A stretch of 64,000 bases of DNA from an uncultured Akkermansia sp. (GTDB taxonomy: Bacteria; Verrucomicrobiota; Verrucomicrobiia; Verrucomicrobiales; Akkermansiaceae), in assembly GCA_900548895.1 (NCBI GenBank), contig URLZ01000002.1, positions 1 to 64,000 of the forward strand, in the 5' to 3' direction. Shown piece after piece: positions 50,760 through 59,372 of this stretch (positions within the stretch are counted from its first letter, which is position 1; each line of letters opens with the position of its first letter). Made by a program: the position numbers and the translations under genes. Below the pieces are notes generated by a model, which saw only the letters and a list, made by a program, of their open reading frames with translations, searched no databases and was not told the origin of the DNA.

Positions 50760-51860
50760 TCAGGCGAGCTCGTCGTAGAGCTTGCGGTAGGAGGCAACGG
50801 TGTCGCTGAGCCGGTAGGGGGCGGGAATTTGCCCGGGCATGCTCGGGCGGTAGGTGCGCCATTGCAGCAGAACGTCGGCCATGGCGCGCGCGTCTCCCGG
50901 GGCGACCTTGCCCTCGGGCAGAAAGGCCTCGAGCAGTTCGCCGACGGCGCCGTGATCATAGCCGGCGACGGGGCGGCCGAGGGCGAGGGCCTCGAGAATC
51001 GGGCGGTTGTAGCTCTCGGGCCGGCGCGAGAGGTAGAGGGTGACGTCGCAGGCGCAGATGATGTCGCGCAGGTCGGGGCGGTGCCCGAGCCAGATGATGC
51101 GCTCGTCGAGGTGGGCATCGGCAAAGTGGCTGCGCAGGCTTTCGATGTAGTCGGGGTCGGCTTTGCCGGAGTCTCCGACGATATAGGCGAGCGGCGAGTG
51201 CCCGTTGTTGAGCAGGGTGCTCATGATGGGCTCCAGATCCTCCAGCCCGTGCAGCGGGGAGATGGGGCAGGGGACGCAGAAGGTGTAGCGGTGCTCGCCG
51301 CGCGGGCGGGTGAGGTGCCATTGCTCCAGCCAGTCGGCGGAGGGGGAGTAGCCCGGGTAGCAGAGGCTCTCATCGGCCCCGGTCGGGATGACCCAGACGG
51401 CGGCTCCCCGCGGGATGTAGCCGCGCTCGGTCATGACTTTGCGCAGGTAGCGCGAGCTGAAGACGACGGCGGAGCTCCCGCCGAGGGCCCAGTGCTGCCA
51501 GCGCGTATTCAGGAAGCCGGTGATGACGCTGACGATGGCCGGGTGGTGGCGCCGGTCGAGCCGGCGGCAGGCGAGGCGGGCGATGAGGGCGGCCTCCGGC
51601 GTGTAGGTTTGCAGGACGTCGGGCGCGGTTGTGCGGATGACGGAGCGCACTTTCCGCACGGCGCCGATGAGCTTGAGCCAGCCGCCGGTGCGGCAGGTGA
51701 TGTGGCGGACGCGCGCGGCGTCGAGCGCGCCGATGAGTTCGCTGGCCGGCCCCATGACGATGTTTTTGACGCCGCCGGCCTGCAGGCCGCGCGCGAGGTC
51801 CGCGGCCTGCCCGGTGATGCCGCCGGGGCGAAGGCTGGGGTTGAGGTGCAGAACCTTCAT
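50760..51860 (-). CDS. Glycosyltransferase family 4-like protein
   Basis: 366 residues, GT-B fold. The N-terminal acceptor domain starts MKVLHLNPSLRPGGITGQA; the donor site region has ACDVTLYLSRRPESYNRPILEALALGRPVAGY. It is clearly a paralogue of the next upstream gene: the block after CACDVTL is almost the same in both. It overlaps that gene by ATGA. Last gene of the purE-pyr-GT cluster. The acceptor is unknown; lipopolysaccharide or another surface glycan is likely. Confidence 0.9.
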   Translation of the reverse strand: MKVLHLNPSLRPGGITGQAADLARGLQAGGVKNIVMGPASELIGALDAARVRHITCRTGGWLKLIGAVRKVRSVIRTTAPDVLQTYTPEAALIARLACRRLDRRHHPAIVSVITGFLNTRWQHWALGGSSAVVFSSRYLRKVMTERGYIPRGAAVWVIPTGADESLCYPGYSPSADWLEQWHLTRPRGEHRYTFCVPCPISPLHGLEDLEPIMSTLLNNGHSPLAYIVGDSGKADPDYIESLRSHFADAHLDERIIWLGHRPDLRDIICACDVTLYLSRRPESYNRPILEALALGRPVAGYDHGAVGELLEAFLPEGKVAPGDARAMADVLLQWRTYRPSMPGQIPAPYRLSDTVASYRKLYDELA

Positions 51861-52969
51861 GTCGCGCTGATCAGTTGCCTGTAGAGGCTCAGGTGGCTCT
51901 CGATCATGTCCTGCCGGCGGTAGGGCTGGGGCACGGGGCTGAGGGGAACGGGCGGGTTGTGGTACCACGCGGCGAGTTTCTCGGCCATGGCGGCGGGATC
52001 TCCGGTTTTGACGCGCCCCTCGGGCAAAAAGACGTCGAGCTGCTCCCCGACGCCGCCGTGCTCGTAGCCGGCGACGGGACGGCCGAGGGCCAGGGCGTCC
52101 AGCGTCGTCTTGCCGAAGGACTCCGGTTGCAGGGTCAGCGAGAGGGTGACGTCGCAGGCGCAGAGCACGTCGCGCAGGTCGCGGCGGTGGCCGGTCCAGG
52201 TGACGGCCTTGCTGAGCCCGGCGCTCGCAAAGGCCTCTTCGGCCTCGCGGCGGAAAGCCTCCTTGCCCTTTTTGGTCTCGCCGACGATGACGGCGTGCGC
52301 CGGGATGCCGCGGCTGCGCAGCTCGCGCAGAATGGGCACGAGGTGCAGCGCACCTTTGATGCGGGTGATGCGGCCGGGCAGGCAGAGGGTGTACTGCCCC
52401 TCAAGCTCGGGGTACTGCTCGCGCCAGCGTCGCATCCACTCCTCGCTCGGGCGGTAGCCCGGGTAGTTCTGCTCGGTGTCGACGGAGTTGGGGATGACGG
52501 CGATGCGCTCGGCGGGGGTCTTCGGGTAGTGGCGCAGGATGTGCTCTTTCATGCAGCGCGAGACCGCGATGACGCGCTCCCCCTTCGCCATGACGGCGGA
52601 ATAGGCGTTGACGCTGTGAAAGCCGTGAAAGGTGGTGACGAGGCCCGGGCGTTCGCCCAGCTCCATGCCGCGCCACGCGAGGTAGCCGACCCAGGCGGGC
52701 ACGCGCGAGTGCAGGTGCAGAATGTCGGGTTTCTCTTCGCGCAGCAGGCGGCGCAGCGGGCGGATCTGAAAGAGGGTGCTGAGGCTCTTGCGGCCGATGG
52801 GGCGGGTGATGTGGCGCGCCCCGGCCTGCTCGATGAGCGGAACCATGCTGCCGCCGGCCGATACGACGATGCAGTCTTCACCGCGCGCGCAGAGACCCTG
52901 GCAGAGCTCGAGCACGACTTGCTCGACTCCGCCGGAGCTCAGGGACGGCAGCAGGTGCATGATCTTCAT
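51857..52969 (-). CDS. Glycosyltransferase family 4-like protein
   Basis: 370 residues, GT-B fold. The N-terminus KIMHLLPSLSSGGVEQVV and the donor-binding block LQPESFGKTTLDALALGRPVAGYEHGG are typical of GT4. It overlaps the upstream ELM1-like gene and the downstream paralogue by four bases each (ATGA), so the three are translated as a coupled set and probably act in one glycan pathway. Confidence 0.92.
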   Translation of the reverse strand: MKIMHLLPSLSSGGVEQVVLELCQGLCARGEDCIVVSAGGSMVPLIEQAGARHITRPIGRKSLSTLFQIRPLRRLLREEKPDILHLHSRVPAWVGYLAWRGMELGERPGLVTTFHGFHSVNAYSAVMAKGERVIAVSRCMKEHILRHYPKTPAERIAVIPNSVDTEQNYPGYRPSEEWMRRWREQYPELEGQYTLCLPGRITRIKGALHLVPILRELRSRGIPAHAVIVGETKKGKEAFRREAEEAFASAGLSKAVTWTGHRRDLRDVLCACDVTLSLTLQPESFGKTTLDALALGRPVAGYEHGGVGEQLDVFLPEGRVKTGDPAAMAEKLAAWYHNPPVPLSPVPQPYRRQDMIESHLSLYRQLISAT

Positions 52970-53913
52970 GGCAGCAGCTTCGGGAAGTGATCCAGAATGT
53001 AGTTGGCTGCCCGCTCCGCCTCGTTGAGCACCTCCTTGGGCTGGGGCAGCACGTGATCCTGCGCCCACTCCGTGAAGCGGCGCACACAGCCGTCGCCCAC
53101 GAGCATATCGAGCCCGCGGCCGACGCGCGAGGCCTTCTTTTTGCCCTTGCGGTACTCGCGCTTGCGCGGCATCTCGATGAGGCCCACCGGGGCGCCGCTC
53201 GAGAGAGCCTCGTAGACCATGGAGACGCTGTCCTGCGTGACCCAGACCTCGCGCGCGCAGGCGAGGTGATCCGCAACCCACGTCGGGCCCGTTGTCTCCA
53301 CGGGCTCCACGCGGATGCTCGGGCAGGTGGTGGTGACGTCCTGCACGAAGTCCGAGGGCGTGCGGCGCGAAGTCGTCAGCACCATGGGGCTCGAGCTGTG
53401 CCGCGTGATGGTCGCGAGCTGGTTGAGCACGGTCTCGGCATCCCAATCAAACTCGCGGCTCGGGCCGCCGATGAGGATGAGCTTCTCGCGCTTCTCAATC
53501 TCGGGGTGGGGGCGAATGGAGTTGATAGCGCCGATGGTCGAGAAGATGCGCCCGCCGTCGCCCTCGCCGGGGCGCAGGTCGTGCCGCGGCATGATGCAGA
53601 GATCAAAGAGGCGCAGCGGCAGGCTCGGGCGCATGCACACCATGCAGAGGCAGCGCAGGTGCCGCGCGAGGCTCAGGGCGGCGAGGTGCGTCCCGTGCCC
53701 GGCGCAGAGAATGAGGTTGGGCCGCGGCAGGTCGAGATCGCGCCCCTTGTAGAGCAGCTTGCTCAGCCAGCTTTTGCCGACGATGCTGACCTCGTGGCAA
53801 CTGTGCTCGAGGTCGGGCCGCCGCTGACGCGCGCAGCGAATGAGCGCCTGCGCCAGCCCCTGCGTCTGCGAGAGATGACCTCGCTTGCCATCGCTGACAA
53901 TGTAAATAATCAT
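52966..53913 (-). CDS. ELM1/GtrOC1-family putative glycosyltransferase
   Basis: 315 residues. Family features are the N-terminal VSDGKRGHLSQTQGLAQAL, NLILCAGHGTHLAAL, and a C-terminal VTQDSVSMVYEALSSGAPVGL block. Bacterial members of the mitochondrial-fission ELM1 family are nucleotide-sugar-type enzymes found with lipopolysaccharide core genes. It starts 8 nt after pyrC' and overlaps the first GT4 gene. Confidence 0.88.
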   Translation of the reverse strand: MIIYIVSDGKRGHLSQTQGLAQALIRCARQRRPDLEHSCHEVSIVGKSWLSKLLYKGRDLDLPRPNLILCAGHGTHLAALSLARHLRCLCMVCMRPSLPLRLFDLCIMPRHDLRPGEGDGGRIFSTIGAINSIRPHPEIEKREKLILIGGPSREFDWDAETVLNQLATITRHSSSPMVLTTSRRTPSDFVQDVTTTCPSIRVEPVETTGPTWVADHLACAREVWVTQDSVSMVYEALSSGAPVGLIEMPRKREYRKGKKKASRVGRGLDMLVGDGCVRRFTEWAQDHVLPQPKEVLNEAERAANYILDHFPKLLP

Positions 53914-53921
53914 GAGGGAGA

Positions 53922-55175
53922 TTATTGGAGGGGCAGCGTGACCGCACCGCAGAGGGTGCTGCCGAGCAGCGGCGTGTTGAGCGTGCCGCAGCTCAGATGA
54001 GTCTCGCTGACGGTAAAGGAGGCCTCCGGATCGAAGAGCATGAGCGGCGGCTGCAACTCGGTGTCCATCTCCGGATCGCGCGGATCCGCGATGCGGAAGG
54101 GATTCTCACTGCAGGCCCGCACCACCTCCTCCCAGCTGAGCTTGCCGGGGCGAATGAGCTTCGTGTAAAGGGTCGGCAGGAAGGTGTCGAGACTCACCAT
54201 GCCCTGCGGGGCGGAGATGAAGTCCTGCTTCTTCGAGAAAGGCGTGCAGGGGCGGTGATCCGAAACGATGCAGTCGATGGTGCCGTCCTTGACCGCAGCG
54301 ATGAGCGCATCGACATCGCGCTGCGTGCGCAGCGGCGGCAGCGTCTTGAAATTCGTATCATAGTCGCCGACGCATTCATCCGTGTAGAGCAGGTGGTGGA
54401 GCGCCACCTCAGCCGTCACCTTCACCCCGCGGGCCTTCGCGCGGCGGATGATATCCGCACCCTCCGCCGTGCTCACCGTCTGAACGTGCACGCGGGCGCC
54501 CGCATCAGCGGCGAGGCGCAGCAGCGTCTCAATGCCGATCTCCTCCGCGCAGGCCGGCGTGCCGTGCAGACCGAGGCGGTACGAGGTCGCCCCCGTGTTC
54601 ATCCACGTATTGCGCGAAAGCTCGGGCACGTCGCCGCGGATAGCGAACACCATGCCCAGCTCACCGGCATACTTCATTGCCCGGTGCAGCATCAGCAGAC
54701 TGGCCGGCATGCGGCCCGCATCCGTCAGAATACTCACACCGCGCGCAGCCATCGTGTTGTACGGGGCCTGTTGCAGCCCCTCCATGCCCACCGAGATGCA
54801 GCCCGCGGCATACATCTCCGTCGCCGAGCGCTGAGATACCGCGTCATTGAAGCTGTCCAGCGTCGCGTAATTGTCAAACATGAAGCCCGGCGACGGCATC
54901 ACGAGCATGCCCCAGACGCCGCCGTTGAGCGCCGCCTGACCCGCGCGGCTCACGCTCTCGCGCTTGCTGCGCCCGGGAATCTCGATCGTGGCGTGCAGAT
55001 CGAAGAAAGCGGGCAGCAGAATCTTGCCGCTCGCATCAATGATGCGCGTCGCCCCCTGCGGAATGTTGAGGCTGCCGGCCGGGGCCACGGTGACATCCCC
55101 GTGGCTGCGCCCCATGCTGCAGTCGACCTGGCGGCCGTGGATGTCCGTTGCGTTGCGGATGTAAAGCTTATTCAT
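53922..55175 (-). CDS. Dihydroorotase homologue lacking metal ligands (PyrC'-like)
   Basis: 417 residues, amidohydrolase fold of class I dihydroorotases. Two zinc ligands are lost. The HxH motif reads H61-A-T63, and the His of the usual CHVST motif is T233 (VQTVST). The motif DHAPH reads DHRPC, though its Asp (D306) stays, and D152 and H260-H261 are kept. It is therefore probably inactive, like the PyrC' subunit that supports aspartate transcarbamoylase in Pseudomonas. It overlaps pyrB by 8 nt and follows pyrR-pyrB, the same gene order as Pseudomonas. A catalytic pyrC should lie elsewhere. Confidence 0.85.
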   Translation of the reverse strand: MNKLYIRNATDIHGRQVDCSMGRSHGDVTVAPAGSLNIPQGATRIIDASGKILLPAFFDLHATIEIPGRSKRESVSRAGQAALNGGVWGMLVMPSPGFMFDNYATLDSFNDAVSQRSATEMYAAGCISVGMEGLQQAPYNTMAARGVSILTDAGRMPASLLMLHRAMKYAGELGMVFAIRGDVPELSRNTWMNTGATSYRLGLHGTPACAEEIGIETLLRLAADAGARVHVQTVSTAEGADIIRRAKARGVKVTAEVALHHLLYTDECVGDYDTNFKTLPPLRTQRDVDALIAAVKDGTIDCIVSDHRPCTPFSKKQDFISAPQGMVSLDTFLPTLYTKLIRPGKLSWEEVVRACSENPFRIADPRDPEMDTELQPPLMLFDPEASFTVSETHLSCGTLNTPLLGSTLCGAVTLPLQ

Positions 55176-56097
55176 GGTTCTGAGTCCGGGGGGTGAGGTG
55201 GTAGAGAATGCTCATGCGAACGGCGATGCCGTTCTCAACCTGATTGCAGATGAGAGTGTTGTGGTAGTCCATGGCCGCATCGCAGATCTCGACCCCGCGG
55301 TTGACGGGGCCGGGGTGCATGATCGAAAGATCGAGGTCATCAATGCGGCGCAGGCGCTCCTCGGTGACGCCGTAGGCCTGGTGGTAATCCCCCGCCGGGA
55401 AAAAGGGCGTATCGATGCGCTCGTTCTGCACGCGCAGCAGGTAAATGACATCGGGCTTCCACTCAAAGGTGTCCTCCCAGTTCGTGAAGCGCGGAATACC
55501 CGTGAAGCGCTCCTCGGGAACCAGCGGGCCCGGCCCCATGTAGGCCACCTCCGCACCGAGGCGGCGCAGAATCGTGCTCGTCGAGCGCGCCACGCGGCTG
55601 TGCAGAATATCGCCGATGATCACAACGCGCTTGCCGGCCACGCAGCCGTACTTCTCGCGAATCGTGAAGGCATCGAGGAAAGCCTGGCTCGGGTGCGCGT
55701 GCGCGCCGTCGCCCGCATTGATGACCGAAGCCTTGCAGTGGCGGGCAATCACATTCGGAATGCCGCTGTTTTTGTGGCGCACGATGATGTAATCCATCTT
55801 CATGCTCATGAGCGTGTCGATCGTGTCGTGCACGCTCTCTCCCTTCACGACGGAAGAGGTCGAGACGGTGAAGGTCGTGACGTCAGCCGAGAGGCGGTGC
55901 GCCGCCACCTCGAAGGAGGAACGCGTGCGCGTGCTCGGCTCGTAGAAGAGCGTCAGCACCGACTTGCCTTTCAGCGCCGGCACTTTCTTCACACTCTTCG
56001 TGAAGATATCCTTCATCGCCCGAGCGCTGTCGAGGATGGTGCTGATATCCTCATCGTTCAGCGAAGCGATGGTGAGCAAATCTTTTCTCGGGTTCAT
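55168..56097 (-). CDS. pyrB: Aspartate carbamoyltransferase catalytic chain
   Basis: 309 residues from the ATG at 56097. The carbamoyl-phosphate motif FYEPSTRTRSSFE and the HAHPSQAFLDAF block are intact. It joins carbamoyl phosphate and aspartate in pyrimidine synthesis. It follows pyrR by 7 nt and overlaps the pyrC' start by 8 nt. No pyrI regulatory chain is present, as expected for the PyrB-PyrC' type. Confidence 0.96.
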   Translation of the reverse strand: MNPRKDLLTIASLNDEDISTILDSARAMKDIFTKSVKKVPALKGKSVLTLFYEPSTRTRSSFEVAAHRLSADVTTFTVSTSSVVKGESVHDTIDTLMSMKMDYIIVRHKNSGIPNVIARHCKASVINAGDGAHAHPSQAFLDAFTIREKYGCVAGKRVVIIGDILHSRVARSTSTILRRLGAEVAYMGPGPLVPEERFTGIPRFTNWEDTFEWKPDVIYLLRVQNERIDTPFFPAGDYHQAYGVTEERLRRIDDLDLSIMHPGPVNRGVEICDAAMDYHNTLICNQVENGIAVRMSILYHLTPRTQNHE

Positions 56098-56104
56098 GGT
56101 GCAG

Positions 56105-56623
56105 TCAGTAGGTGATGGATTCAGAGCCGTCGGGCTGGTCCAGATGCACGGAGACCTCGGCATCTGCCGGCAGATTCAGGCGGAAGGCGGCATAGTCCGG
56201 GTGAATCGGGACCTCGCGACCGCCCCGATCAACGAGGCAGTGCAGCTTCACCTCAGCCGGGCGCCCGTACTCAAAGACGGCATTGAGCGCGGCGCGGATA
56301 CTGCGGCCGGTGTTGATGACATCGTCCACGAGCACGAGATGCAGATCATCCGTGCTGAAGGGCAGGTAAGAGGAATGCAGCGCCGGCTTGCGATCCATCA
56401 TGCTGAGGTCATCGCGGTAGAGCGAGATATCCAGCGCGCCGAAGAGCGCGTGCTGCCCCGCCGCCTCTAGCTTGTCCGCCAAGCGCCGCGCCAGCACGTC
56501 GCCTCGGCGGATGAGGCCGACGATGGCCAGCCGGCCCGGCGGCACCTGCTCCGCATAGCGCAGCAGGTAATCCGCCCAGGCGTTGATGGCTTCTTCAAGG
56601 GCAGGCTGTCCGATCGTGGTCAT
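56105..56623 (-). CDS. pyrR: PyrR bifunctional pyr regulator / uracil phosphoribosyltransferase
   Basis: 172 residues from the ATG at 56623. The PRPP-binding motif VLVDDVINTGRSIRAAL and the LDISLYRDD block are diagnostic. PyrR binds pyr mRNA leaders or acts as uracil phosphoribosyltransferase. I saw no PyrR-type attenuator in the 41 nt before it or in the gaps after it, so regulation here may be indirect or enzymatic. Confidence 0.95.
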   Translation of the reverse strand: MTTIGQPALEEAINAWADYLLRYAEQVPPGRLAIVGLIRRGDVLARRLADKLEAAGQHALFGALDISLYRDDLSMMDRKPALHSSYLPFSTDDLHLVLVDDVINTGRSIRAALNAVFEYGRPAEVKLHCLVDRGGREVPIHPDYAAFRLNLPADAEVSVHLDQPDGSESITY

Positions 56624-56664
56624 GCTTGTGCTTGAGGTGGGTGAAACGAGATCGCGAACCGAGC

Positions 56665-57072
56665 TCACTCGGCGAGGCGAATGATGCGATGAGCCGCCAT
56701 AGCCGCATTGAGCGGCGTCTTCTTGTGCAGGCCCACCGTCGTCGCGGGAACGCCGCCGGGAAGCTGAGAGATCGCCAGCAGCGCGTCAATACCGTTGAGC
56801 GGACCGCAGGGAACGGGAACGCCGATCACGGGCAGCTGCGTGTTCATCACAACGACGCCCGGCAGAGCGGCCGAGAGGCCGGCAACGCAGAGCAGAACCG
56901 CCTTCGTACCCTCATCGTCAAGCTTCTTGAGATAATCCAGCAGCGCCGGAAGATCGCGATGGGCGGAGTACACCACCTCCTCGTTCTCGACGTTGTTCTC
57001 CTGGAAGTAGACGCGTGCGGGCTCCATGAAGGGAAGGTCGCTCTTGCTGCCGTAAATGGTGATCACTTTCAT
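56665..57072 (-). CDS. purE: PurE, 5-(carboxyamino)imidazole ribonucleotide mutase / AIR carboxylase
   Basis: 135 residues from the ATG at 57072, shorter than the usual roughly 160. Signatures IYGSKSDLPFMEPA, SAHRD and the QLPGGVPATTVG loop are present. It acts in purine synthesis; no purK is adjacent, so the class (I or II) is open. It is the first gene of a cluster that continues with pyrR, pyrB, pyrC' and three surface-glycan genes. Confidence 0.92.
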   Translation of the reverse strand: MKVITIYGSKSDLPFMEPARVYFQENNVENEEVVYSAHRDLPALLDYLKKLDDEGTKAVLLCVAGLSAALPGVVVMNTQLPVIGVPVPCGPLNGIDALLAISQLPGGVPATTVGLHKKTPLNAAMAAHRIIRLAE

Positions 57073-57402
57073 GCGCTGCTCATCATAGCACGCAGTCCCC
57101 CGCGGGTGCAAGCAAAAAGCAGGCTTTCCCCCGCGCCGTGGCAGGCTTTGCAGCCTCTGCTCCCCCTTTCATCCGCCATACGCCCGAAGCGCGGGCTCTT
57201 CCGCCTCTTCGAGTCCGCCCGGCTCCCGCCGCGCCCCCGCCGGACCCCTCGCCGGACCCCTCGCCGGACCCCTCGCCGGATTCCCGCCGGACTCCTCTCC
57301 GTGAAAGCCGCTCCGTGAAAGCCGCTCTGAAAGCCGCCGCGGCGGGAGACGAGAAAGCACATCGATCCCTGCGGCGCGCGGCAACACCCCATCCGCAGGC
57401 GC
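57073..57402. other. Spacer with 12-bp tandem repeats
   Basis: It holds the purE promoter and no gene. Three copies of GCCGGACCCCTC lie at 57239-57274, followed by a partial copy and by two GTGAAAGCCGCTC units near 57301-57327. Confidence 0.5.
57082..57111 (-). promoter_or_regulatory. Promoter of the purE-pyr-GT cluster, start-codon proximal
   Basis: TTGCAC (57106-57111), 18-nt spacer, TATGAT (57082-57087), 9 nt to the ATG at 57072. Confidence 0.65.
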
Positions 57403-58323
57403 TCAGAGCAGATCCTCGCAGGCACCCTGCGCGCTGACGCCCAGCGAATCCCCCTGAAGCGCGTAGGTCTCGTAACCCTCCGCCGTATGGGCCAGCAGGT
57501 CGGCGTCAAACACCACGCGACCCGGCTCAAAGAGCGTAATGACCGTCGAGCCGCCGAAGGCGAAATAGCCCTGCTCATCCCCCTTGCGCACCGGGCGATC
57601 CGGGTGATAGGTCTGGCGGATCGCACCGACACCCGTCGCGCCCACGGCAATGCTCACAATCGTGCCGAGACTGCGGGTGTGCAGCAGCGTCAGCTCGCGC
57701 TTGTTCGTCCAGAGCCAAGACAGCTGCTGTCGCAGGCAATAGGGAGAAACACTCGCCAGCGCCCCGCCCAGCACAACCGGAGCCTCGGGAACCCCGCCCG
57801 CCGTGAAGTGAAAGCGGTGATAATCAACCGGCGCGAGGCGCGAAATCAGCAGCCCCCCGTGGCGGTAGCGCTCCGCCAGCTCGGGATCATCCAGCAGAGC
57901 CGGCAAATCAAAGGCCTGGCCCTTGATGTAGCCGCCCTGCAACTGCGCCGCATCCTGCCAGGCACTGTGGCGCCCGTCCGAGGGCAGCGCCAGATGCGGC
58001 GCCGGGCAGATGGGACGCGCCCCCGGCTTGAGGCGGCGCGTGAAAAAATCATTGAAGCTCGCGTAGTCCTCCACAGGCCGCTCAGCCTCCTGCATATTGA
58101 TGCCGTACTCCGCCACAAAGGCCGCGAGGCCGCGCGCGCTGCGCGGACTGTCCTGAACATGCCCGAGGAGGCGCGAAAAAATAGCCCGCTTGAACAAAGC
58201 GTGAAGACTGACGCGACCCAGAGCCGTGCCGTAGATCCAGCGAACCGCTCGCTCGCCGACAACCTTCTCCTGTTCTCGCTCGCCCGTGTAGCGGTTGATG
58301 ATCGTGATGCCCGAAGCGTCCAT
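57403..58323 (-). CDS. psd: Phosphatidylserine decarboxylase proenzyme
   Basis: 306 residues. The autocleavage site is in YFAFGGSTVI (Gly-Ser, about residue 260), generating the pyruvoyl alpha subunit. FNDFFTRRLKPGARP and the VDYHRFHF motif are also diagnostic. It makes phosphatidylethanolamine at the inner membrane. Length and motif agree with the PSD-B type II group. No pss gene is adjacent. The ATG at 58323 was chosen from the promoter position. Confidence 0.95.
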   Translation of the reverse strand: MDASGITIINRYTGEREQEKVVGERAVRWIYGTALGRVSLHALFKRAIFSRLLGHVQDSPRSARGLAAFVAEYGINMQEAERPVEDYASFNDFFTRRLKPGARPICPAPHLALPSDGRHSAWQDAAQLQGGYIKGQAFDLPALLDDPELAERYRHGGLLISRLAPVDYHRFHFTAGGVPEAPVVLGGALASVSPYCLRQQLSWLWTNKRELTLLHTRSLGTIVSIAVGATGVGAIRQTYHPDRPVRKGDEQGYFAFGGSTVITLFEPGRVVFDADLLAHTAEGYETYALQGDSLGVSAQGACEDLL

Positions 58324-58330
58324 AGGCCCC

Positions 58331-58359
58331 ATTCTAGCAGATGAATCCCGCCGCTGCAA
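58331..58359 (-). promoter_or_regulatory. Promoter of psd, start-codon proximal
   Basis: TTGCAG (58354-58359), 17-nt spacer, TAGAAT (58331-58336), 7 nt to the ATG at 58323. Confidence 0.75.
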
Positions 58360-58496
58360 GGGAGATTTGCCCGCAGCGTCGCCAACATCCGGCCCGTCGG
58401 AAGTCGCCGCCCCGCGGCATCAGCTCGGGCCGAACGCCCCGACGCGAAGCCCCCCGGCCGATGAAGCCTCGGGCCCGGCCCGCTCTTCAACGAAAC

Positions 58497-59261
58497 TCAG
58501 CTCTCGCGGCGAGAGACCACCGCGCGGCCCTCCTTCCGGGCCTTCTGCTCCGCGGCCTCCTTTGCCGCCTTCTGCTGCGCCTGGCGCTCCGCCTTCTCCT
58601 TGAGCTGAGCGAGCGCCGGGTAGCAAGCCTCCGGCGCCTGCGTCACCGTCACCGGCGTCACATGTGTCTCCGTAATCTCGAACAGGCGGCGCGCCATATA
58701 ATTCGGCGTGCGGATGCAGCCGTGCGAAAGCCGGCGCCCGGCCTTCACCACACCCGTGTGCATCCCCACACCATCCTTCGTGAGGCGCTGCCAATAGGGC
58801 ATCGAAGCCCCCACGAACTTCCCGCCCTCCGGCACCTCATCATTGAACGCATCCGCATCGCGATCCGTCACCTTGCCCTCCGCATCATACATCTTGCCGT
58901 AGCGGTTCGAGCTGTGGTCGCGCTTCTTGAGAATCACCTTGAACTTCCCCGTCGGCGTCGCGCGACCGGGAATACCCGTCGAAACGGGCCAGTCGGCAGC
59001 CACCTGCCCGTCGACATAGAGGCGCCCGCGCTGCTGGTCGAGGCAGACGTAGATCGGGCACTTCGCCGTGACCTTCGCCATCAGAGCCGTATCCTCATAA
59101 TACTCCATCGTCTTGGGGTATTTCTCGCTCTTGAGCACAAACTGCTGATAGGCGGTCAGCGGCGCGGCTGCCGGCTCCTTCGGCAGGCTGGTGCAGGAGT
59201 TCAGCCCGGACAAAGGAAGCAACGCCATGCAGATTTCTAACAGAAATGGTACTTTGTTCAT
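58497..59261 (-). CDS. L,D-transpeptidase (YkuD) lipoprotein
   Basis: 254 residues. A hydrophobic start with a lipobox-like LNSC (Cys about 23) is followed by a YkuD domain (about 68-210) with the active-site pattern MHTG then RRLSHGCIRTPN, Cys included. The C-terminal 40 residues are Lys/Ala/Glu-rich helical sequence. YkuD enzymes form 3-3 cross-links in peptidoglycan or attach proteins to it. The next upstream gene encodes a second, diverged copy, 111 nt away. Confidence 0.9.
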   Translation of the reverse strand: MNKVPFLLEICMALLPLSGLNSCTSLPKEPAAAPLTAYQQFVLKSEKYPKTMEYYEDTALMAKVTAKCPIYVCLDQQRGRLYVDGQVAADWPVSTGIPGRATPTGKFKVILKKRDHSSNRYGKMYDAEGKVTDRDADAFNDEVPEGGKFVGASMPYWQRLTKDGVGMHTGVVKAGRRLSHGCIRTPNYMARRLFEITETHVTPVTVTQAPEACYPALAQLKEKAERQAQQKAAKEAAEQKARKEGRAVVSRRES

Positions 59262-59372
59262 AGCGTAAATCGGGAAAAAAGTGAAACCGTGACGAAAGGG
59301 GCGAGCGAGGGAAACACAGGCAGAGGAAGGAGAGAGACCGCAACCGGCCGACCCGGAACCAGCCCTCCGCTC

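Noticed and set aside
47863..50778. Very long plus-strand frame opposite the histidine kinase and MBL genes
   Set aside because: It spans two recognisable genes and the gap between them on the other strand and encodes Gly/Val/Asp-rich nonsense.
57138..57437. Possible small protein with PDPS repeats
   Set aside because: The repeats come from a 12-bp tandem repeat in a spacer; no promoter, ribosome-binding site or relatives are apparent, and it runs into the psd 3' end.
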